Assembly: GCA_024742695.1 (NCBI GenBank)
Contig: JANSXY010000001.1
Location: forward strand, 186,001-250,000
DNA: 64,000 bases
Reading direction: 5' to 3'
Origin: Paracoccaceae bacterium
GTDB taxonomy: Bacteria > Pseudomonadota > Alphaproteobacteria > Rhodobacterales > Rhodobacteraceae
In this document: piece by piece, positions 59,700 through 64,000 of the stretch
How the letters are laid out: each line of letters starts with the position of its first letter
Numbering within the stretch: the first letter of the stretch is position 1
Program-made: the position numbers and the translations under genes
The notes under the pieces: model-generated
The model's database searches: none
Told to the model about the DNA's origin: nothing
Seen by the model: the letters and a program-made list of their open reading frames with translations, nothing else

Positions 59700-60640
59700 T
59701 GCGCAGCCTCCTCGCCCTGCTCGCCCTCGCCGCCCCTGCCCTCGCCTCCGAGGATATCCCCGATCAATACCCGCAATCGGTTCTCTACGCGAAACCGGTA
59801 GAGGTGATCCCGCATGTCTTCTCCGCCATCGGCGCCACCGCGCCGCCGACCTACGAGAACGCAGGCCATAACAACAACCTGTCGTTCATCGTCACCGGCG
59901 ATGGGGTGATCGTGGTGAATGCCGGCGCATCCTACCTTCTTTCCAAGGCCTTGCACGATGAAATTCGCGCGGTGACCGATCAGCCCGTGAAGCTCGTGAT
60001 CAACGAGAACGGGCAAGGCCACGCGATGCTGGGCAACAACTACTGGATCGAACAGGGCGTGCCGGTTCTGGCCCATGTCGACGCCGCCGAGGAATTCGCC
60101 CGCGACGGTGGCCAGGCGCTGGCCGCGCTGCAGGCCTACGCGCGCGAGAATGCCGAGGGCACGGTGCCGATGGGCCCCACCGAAACCTTCGAGGACAGCC
60201 GGACCATCGAGATGGGCGATGTCACGGTCGAGGTGCTGCACCTTGGCCCGGCGCATTCGCCCGGCGACACGCAGGTCTGGATCCCGCAGTGGTCGATGAT
60301 GATCGCCGGCGACATCGCCTTCCACGAACGGATGCCGCCGATCTTCGAGGGCACCTGCACGTCGTGCTGGATCGAGACCTGGGAAACCGCCTTCGCGCCG
60401 CTGAACCCGACCTACATCGTTCCCGGCCACGGCCATCCCACGAACCTTGCGCAGGTCACGCGCTACACCCGCGACTACGTTGCCTATCTGCGCGACAGGA
60501 TCCGCGCGCATATCGACGAGGGCGGCGACCTGGCCGGGGCCTACTACGTCGACCAGTCGCCCTATGCCCATCTCGACACGTTCGAGGAACTGGCAACCAA
60601 GAACGCCGGTGTCGTCTTCGCCGAGATGGAGTGGGAATGA
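59699..60640 (+). CDS. Exported MBL-fold protein with degenerate metal site (SoxH-like)
   Basis: The 313-residue protein has a Sec signal (MRSLLALLALAAPALASE) and an MBL fold resembling SoxH and quinoprotein relay system hydrolases. The motif that is normally HxHxDH reads Asn104-Gly-Gln106-Gly-His108-Ala109, so all four motif-2 metal ligand positions differ. Later elements remain: His185 in GPAHSPGDT, Asp204 in IAGDIAFH and His243 in PGHGHPT. Classical binuclear zinc hydrolysis is therefore unlikely. Its stop overlaps the thioredoxin-like start. The role may be binding or an altered chemistry. Confidence 0.85.
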   Translation: MRSLLALLALAAPALASEDIPDQYPQSVLYAKPVEVIPHVFSAIGATAPPTYENAGHNNNLSFIVTGDGVIVVNAGASYLLSKALHDEIRAVTDQPVKLVINENGQGHAMLGNNYWIEQGVPVLAHVDAAEEFARDGGQALAALQAYARENAEGTVPMGPTETFEDSRTIEMGDVTVEVLHLGPAHSPGDTQVWIPQWSMMIAGDIAFHERMPPIFEGTCTSCWIETWETAFAPLNPTYIVPGHGHPTNLAQVTRYTRDYVAYLRDRIRAHIDEGGDLAGAYYVDQSPYAHLDTFEELATKNAGVVFAEMEWE

Positions 60641-61194
60641 TGGCCGCGATCCCCCCGGTCTGCGATTTCGGCTGGAAGGCCCCCGATCTCGCCCTGCCCG
60701 GCACCGACGGCAAGACATGGTCGCTGGCCGATGTGGCGGGGCCGAACGGCACGCTGATCATGTTCATCTGCAACCACTGCCCCTATGTGCAGGCGGTGAT
60801 CGACAGGATCGTGCGGGACGCGCGCGACCTGCAAGGGCTGGGCATCGGCGTCGCCGCGATCTCGTCGAACGATGCCATCGCCTATCCGCAGGACGGGTTC
60901 GACGCGATGCGGGCGGAGGCGGAGAAACACGCCTTTCCCTTCCCCTACCTCTTCGACGAAAGCCAAGACGTGGCAAGGGCTTACGGCGCGGTCTGCACGC
61001 CGGACTTCTTCGGTTTCGACGCCGGGTTCGGGCTTCAGTATCGCGGCCGGCTGGATGCCTCGGGCAGCCGCCCCGCGCCGCCGGACGCCCGGCGCGAGTT
61101 GTACGAGGCGATGCGCCACGTCGCCGAAACCGGGCGCGGACCGGCCGATCAGGTGGCCAGCATCGGCTGTTCGATCAAGTGGAAGGCGGCCTGA
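60637..61194 (+). CDS. Thioredoxin/peroxiredoxin-like protein
   Basis: The 185-residue protein has an AhpC/TSA-type thioredoxin fold starting FGWKAPDLALPGTDGKTWSLADV, with the CxxC-type pair Cys45-Asn-His-Cys48 in MFICNHCPYVQAV. A conserved C-terminal IGCSIKWK carries a further Cys. No signal peptide is evident, so it is probably cytoplasmic. Being co-transcribed with MBL proteins under a sulfide-type operator, it may reduce persulfides or disulfides; this is inference. Confidence 0.87.
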   Translation: MMAAIPPVCDFGWKAPDLALPGTDGKTWSLADVAGPNGTLIMFICNHCPYVQAVIDRIVRDARDLQGLGIGVAAISSNDAIAYPQDGFDAMRAEAEKHAFPFPYLFDESQDVARAYGAVCTPDFFGFDAGFGLQYRGRLDASGSRPAPPDARRELYEAMRHVAETGRGPADQVASIGCSIKWKAA

Positions 61195-61195
61195 G

Positions 61196-61849
61196 ATGGC
61201 CGCGCTGGTCTTCGACCTCGACGGCACGCTGATCGACAGCGCGCCCGACATTCATCTGGCCGCCAATGCCGCGCTGAGCGAGGAAGGCGTGCCGACCCTG
61301 ACCCTCGCCGAGGCGCGCGACTGCGTGGGCCATGGCGCGGCGATCTTCGTCTCGCGCGCGATGGCGCTGCGCGGCCTGGGTGACGACCCGGCCCTGCACC
61401 GCCGTATCCTCGACGGCTTCCTGGGCCGCTACGAGGGCGCCGTGCACCTCACCCGGCCCTACCCCGGGGTGCCCGAGGCGCTCGACGCGCTGCGCGGCGC
61501 GGGCCACCGGCTGGCACTGTGCACCAACAAGCCCGCCGCGCCGACGCGCGCCGTCCTGTCCCATCTCGGCCTCGATGCGCTGTTCGACCCGGTGATCTGC
61601 GGCGACAGCCTGCCGCAGCGCAAACCCCATCCCGCACCGCTCCATGCCGCCGTCGCTGGAGCGGGCGGCGGGCCGGCGATCTATGTCGGCGATAGCGAGG
61701 TCGATGCCGAAACGGCGCTGGCCGCCACCCTGCCCTTCCTGCTGTTCACCGAGGGCTATCGCAAGACACCGGTCGCCGAACTGCCGCACACCCGCACCTT
61801 CGACCGGTTCAGCGCCCTGCCCGGTCTCGTCGCCGAGTTGCTCGCCTGA
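61196..61849 (+). CDS. gph: Phosphoglycolate phosphatase-like HAD hydrolase
   Basis: The 217-residue HAD enzyme has motif I FDLDGTLIDSAPDI (Asp7, Asp9), motif II LCTNKP, the Lys in LPQRKPHPAPL and motif III VGDSEVDAETA. This is the Gph pattern that removes phosphate from 2-phosphoglycolate. It lies one base after the thioredoxin-like gene and is the last gene before a new promoter. Its link to the sulfur genes may be only positional. Confidence 0.88.
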   Translation: MAALVFDLDGTLIDSAPDIHLAANAALSEEGVPTLTLAEARDCVGHGAAIFVSRAMALRGLGDDPALHRRILDGFLGRYEGAVHLTRPYPGVPEALDALRGAGHRLALCTNKPAAPTRAVLSHLGLDALFDPVICGDSLPQRKPHPAPLHAAVAGAGGGPAIYVGDSEVDAETALAATLPFLLFTEGYRKTPVAELPHTRTFDRFSALPGLVAELLA

Positions 61850-61850
61850 T

Positions 61851-61870
61851 ACATTCAAAACTTGATATGT
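61851..61870 (+). promoter_or_regulatory. Imperfect inverted repeat, possible operator
   Basis: ACATTCAA and TTGA(T)ATGT face each other around AAC, directly after the gph stop and over the -35 of the next promoter. The arrangement suits an ArsR-family repressor such as BigR or SqrR, though it is not the exact ATTC-N8-GAAT form. Confidence 0.4.
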
Positions 61871-61891
61871 GTTGTGCCACTCCTATATGAT
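61862..61891 (+). promoter_or_regulatory. Promoter of the persulfide dioxygenase-like gene
   Basis: TTGATA (61862-61867) and TATGAT (61886-61891), 18 bases apart, match four and five of six sigma-70 bases. The start codon is 27 bases later with GGAGG at 61907-61911. Confidence 0.6.
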
Positions 61892-61917
61892 GGGAAGGAA
61901 CGAAGCGGAGGATTCCC

Positions 61918-62814
61918 ATGACTGCCGAGACGACCGAAGCGACCCGGCTGAAACATCCCGTGGTCAAGGCCTTCTTCGACGAGGCGACCTTCACCATCAC
62001 CTATGTCGTGAAGGATCCCGACAGCAATGCGGCCGCGATCATCGATTCGGTGCTGGATTTCGACTATGCCTCGGGCCGCACCGATACCCGGTCCGCCGAC
62101 GAGGTCATCGCCCATGTCAGGGCCGAGGGGCTGGATATCCGGTGGGTTCTGGAAACCCATGTTCATGCCGACCACCTGTCGGCCGCGCCCTACCTGCAAC
62201 AGCGCGTCGGCGGCAAGATCGGCATCGGCGAGAAGATCACGGTGGTCCAGAACACCTTCGGCAAGGTGTTCAACGAGGGCACGGAGTTCCAGCGCGACGG
62301 CAGCCAGTTCGACCGGCTGTTCGTCGAGGGTGACACCTTCGAGATCGGCGGCCTCAAGGGCCGGGTGCTGCACACGCCGGGCCACACCCCGGCCTGCCTG
62401 ACCTACGTGATCGAGGATGCCGCCTTCGTCGGCGACACGCTGTTCATGCCCGATTTCGGCACCGCGCGCTGCGACTTTCCCGGCGGTTCGGCCGAGGCGC
62501 TGTATCGCTCGATCCAGAAGATCCTGGCCCTGCCGGACGAAACCCGCGTCTTCGTCGGCCATGACTACAAGGCCCCGGGCCGCGACACCTACGCCTGGGA
62601 AACCACGGTGGGCGAACAGAAGGCGCTCAACGTCCATGTCGGGGCCGGCAAGCCGATGGAGGATTTCGTGCGGATGCGGACCGAACGCGACGCGACGCTG
62701 GCGATGCCGCGGCTGATCATCCCGTCCTTGCAGGTCAACATGCGCGCGGGCCAGATGCCGCCGGCCGAAGACAACGGCAAGACCTATCTCAAGGTGCCCG
62801 TCAACGGGCTGTGA
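61918..62814 (+). CDS. MBL-fold hydrolase, Blh/ETHE1-type persulfide dioxygenase candidate
   Basis: The 298-residue cytoplasmic protein has motif His81-Val-His83-Ala-Asp85-His86 in ETHVHADHLSAAPYL, LHTPGHTPACLTYVIED, FVGDTLFMPDFGTARCDFPGG and FVGHDYKAPGRD. This set is typical of the ETHE1/Blh group of mononuclear iron enzymes that oxidise glutathione persulfide to sulfite. In rhizobia and Xylella, Blh is controlled by BigR, an SqrR relative. The protein has its own promoter and operator-like repeat and precedes a SulP transporter, which could export the sulfite or sulfate made. Confidence 0.87.
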   Translation: MTAETTEATRLKHPVVKAFFDEATFTITYVVKDPDSNAAAIIDSVLDFDYASGRTDTRSADEVIAHVRAEGLDIRWVLETHVHADHLSAAPYLQQRVGGKIGIGEKITVVQNTFGKVFNEGTEFQRDGSQFDRLFVEGDTFEIGGLKGRVLHTPGHTPACLTYVIEDAAFVGDTLFMPDFGTARCDFPGGSAEALYRSIQKILALPDETRVFVGHDYKAPGRDTYAWETTVGEQKALNVHVGAGKPMEDFVRMRTERDATLAMPRLIIPSLQVNMRAGQMPPAEDNGKTYLKVPVNGL

Positions 62815-62859
62815 GCGAGGTGCGCAGGAACCTCCCCGTCGGCCGTCAGGCCGGCGACT

Positions 62860-62886
62860 GGGGCGGCCCGCGGGCCGCCCCATTTT
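62860..62886 (+). terminator. Terminator between dioxygenase-like gene and sulP
   Basis: GGGGCGGCC (62860-62868), CGCG loop and GGCCGCCCC (62873-62881) form a 9-bp stem followed by ATTTTC. It may be a partial terminator, since sulP starts only 20 bases later with no clear promoter between. Confidence 0.7.
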
Positions 62887-62905
62887 CTAGGAAAGGCAAG
62901 CCGGA

Positions 62906-64000
62906 ATGCGGCGTTACTTCCCGATCCTCGACTGGGGCCGCAGCTATGGCCGCGAGACGCTGACCAATGACATGATCGCGGCGGTGATCGTCACGATCAT
63001 GCTGATCCCGCAGTCGCTGGCCTATGCGCTGCTGGCCGGCCTGCCCGCCGAGGTCGGGCTCTACGCTTCGATCGCGCCGCTTCTGGTCTATGCCGTGCTG
63101 GGCACCTCGCGGGCGCTCGCCGTCGGGCCGGTGGCGGTGGCCAGCCTGATGACCGCCGCCGCCGTGGGCGAACTGGCTGCGCAGGGCACGCCGGAGTACC
63201 TTGGCGCGGCGATCGCGCTGGCCTTCCTGTCGGGGGTGATGCTGCTGGCGATGGGGTTCCTTCGGCTGGGCTTCCTGGCCGCCTTTCTCAGCCATCCGGT
63301 GATCTCGGGCTTCATCAGCGCCTCCGGCCTGATCATCGCGGCCAGCCAGCTCAAGCATATTCTCGGGGTGCCCGCCTCGGGCCATACCCTGATCGAGATC
63401 CTCGGCGGCCTGTTCGCCGGGCTTGACCAGGTCAACCTGCCGACCCTGGCGATCGGGCTGGCGGCCACCGGGTTCCTCTACTGGTCGCGCGGCGGGCTGA
63501 AACGCTACCTGGCGAATCGCGGGGTACCGGCCCGGCGCGCGGGGCTTCTGTCGCGGACCGCGCCGGTGGTGGCCGTTGCCGCCACCGTGCTCGTCACATG
63601 GCTGTTCGGGCTGGAGGCGGCGGGCGTGGCGATCGTGGGCGACGTGCCCAGCGGCCTGCCCACGCCCGCGCTGCCGCCGTTCGACCTGACGCTCTGGGCC
63701 CAGATCGCGGTTCCGGCGCTTCTGATCACCATCGTCGGCTATGTCGAGACCGTCTCGGTCGCGCAGACGCTGGCGGCCAAGCGCCGCCAGCGGATCGACC
63801 CGGACCAGGAGCTGATCGCGCTTGGCGGCGCCAACCTCGGCTCGGCGTTTTCAGGCGGTTTCCCGGTGACCGGCGGCTTCGCCCGTTCGGTGGTGAACTT
63901 CGACGCGGGCGCCGAAACGCCGGCGGCGGGCGCCTTCACCGCCGTCGGCATGGCGCTGGCGACCCTCTACCTCACGCCGCTGCTGCATTACCTGCCCAAG
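62906..64000 (+). CDS. SulP family inorganic anion transporter (partial, runs off the window)
   Basis: An uninterrupted frame from ATG 62906 to the last base encodes 365 residues. It has the SulP signature GLPAEVGLYASIAPLLVYAVLGTSRALAVGPVAVASLM and the following membrane segments, and GGANLGSAFSGGFPVTGGFARSVVN in the core domain. The start is preceded by GAAAGG. SulP proteins carry sulfate or related anions, often as exchangers. The C-terminal STAS domain expected in the family would lie beyond the window. Placement after a persulfide dioxygenase candidate suggests sulfur oxyanion export. Confidence 0.93.
   Translation, partial: MRRYFPILDWGRSYGRETLTNDMIAAVIVTIMLIPQSLAYALLAGLPAEVGLYASIAPLLVYAVLGTSRALAVGPVAVASLMTAAAVGELAAQGTPEYLGAAIALAFLSGVMLLAMGFLRLGFLAAFLSHPVISGFISASGLIIAASQLKHILGVPASGHTLIEILGGLFAGLDQVNLPTLAIGLAATGFLYWSRGGLKRYLANRGVPARRAGLLSRTAPVVAVAATVLVTWLFGLEAAGVAIVGDVPSGLPTPALPPFDLTLWAQIAVPALLITIVGYVETVSVAQTLAAKRRQRIDPDQELIALGGANLGSAFSGGFPVTGGFARSVVNFDAGAETPAAGAFTAVGMALATLYLTPLLHYLPK

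Overview
The window comes from the chromosome of an alphaproteobacterium, most likely a member of the Rhodobacteraceae/Roseobacter group (Rhodobacterales). The evidence is the high GC content, the lpxI branch of lipid A synthesis, sciP directly upstream of ctrA, a usg-like gene, a CtrA-style TTAA motif vocabulary, an alphaproteobacterial GTTC-N7-GTTC SOS box, and the gene order phoR-pstSCAB-phoU-phoB followed by a glycogen operon. It is dense, mostly housekeeping DNA. I see no insertion sequences, prophage, CRISPR arrays or rRNA, and one tRNA gene.

Layout: 1-3.3 kb, lipid A genes fabZ-lpxA-lpxI-lpxB (+), entered from the tail of an upstream gene that is probably lpxD. 3.5-5.9 kb, mnmA (-), then the cell-cycle regulators sciP and ctrA (+). 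5.9-10.5 kb, ligA, recG and a 40-residue membrane peptide behind an SOS box. 10.7-16.3 kb, a soluble chemoreceptor, a NifU/IscU-type scaffold, hisI, then a minus-strand trmFO-methyltransferase-gluQ run and a small conserved gene. 16.3-22.2 kb, a structured intergenic region, gyrA, usg, yqaA-dsbB, tRNA-Leu(CAA) and a periplasmic HtrA-like protease. 22.3-30.7 kb, a minus-strand catabolic module: a LivK/H/M/G/F-type ABC transporter, a dimethylglycine/sarcosine-dehydrogenase-like flavoenzyme and a MobA/MocA-like nucleotidyltransferase. 30.9-33.5 kb, a PQQ-type sugar dehydrogenase, a GNAT enzyme and a GlxA/GbdR-like regulator. 33.7-39.8 kb, class II DAHP synthase, a PAS_5 protein, yicC-gmk-gamma-carbonic-anhydrase-like, a Cys/Met PLP enzyme and a small conserved protein.

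39.8-47.5 kb is a complete phosphate module: phoR, a triple Pho box, pstS, pstC, pstA, pstB, phoU, phoB. It is followed at 47.6-58.6 kb by a tightly coupled glycogen operon, glgP-glgB-glgC-glgA-glgX-pgm, which covers the whole cycle between glucose-1-P, ADP-glucose, branched glycogen and glucose-6-P.

58.7-64.0 kb looks like a sulfide/persulfide response locus. It holds two exported metallo-beta-lactamase-fold proteins (one lacking all four motif-2 metal ligands), a peroxiredoxin/thioredoxin-like protein, a phosphoglycolate phosphatase, a Blh/ETHE1-type persulfide dioxygenase candidate and a SulP transporter that runs off the window. A perfect ATTC-N8-GAAT palindrome, the form I recall for the sulfide sensor SqrR, lies over the first promoter, and a second, different inverted repeat lies over the promoter of the dioxygenase candidate.

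The most interesting leads are the SOS-box-controlled membrane microprotein after recG, the predicted persulfide locus with its apparently metal-free MBL protein, and the structured region between gyrA and its neighbour, which is flanked by two identical-type CtrA-like motifs.
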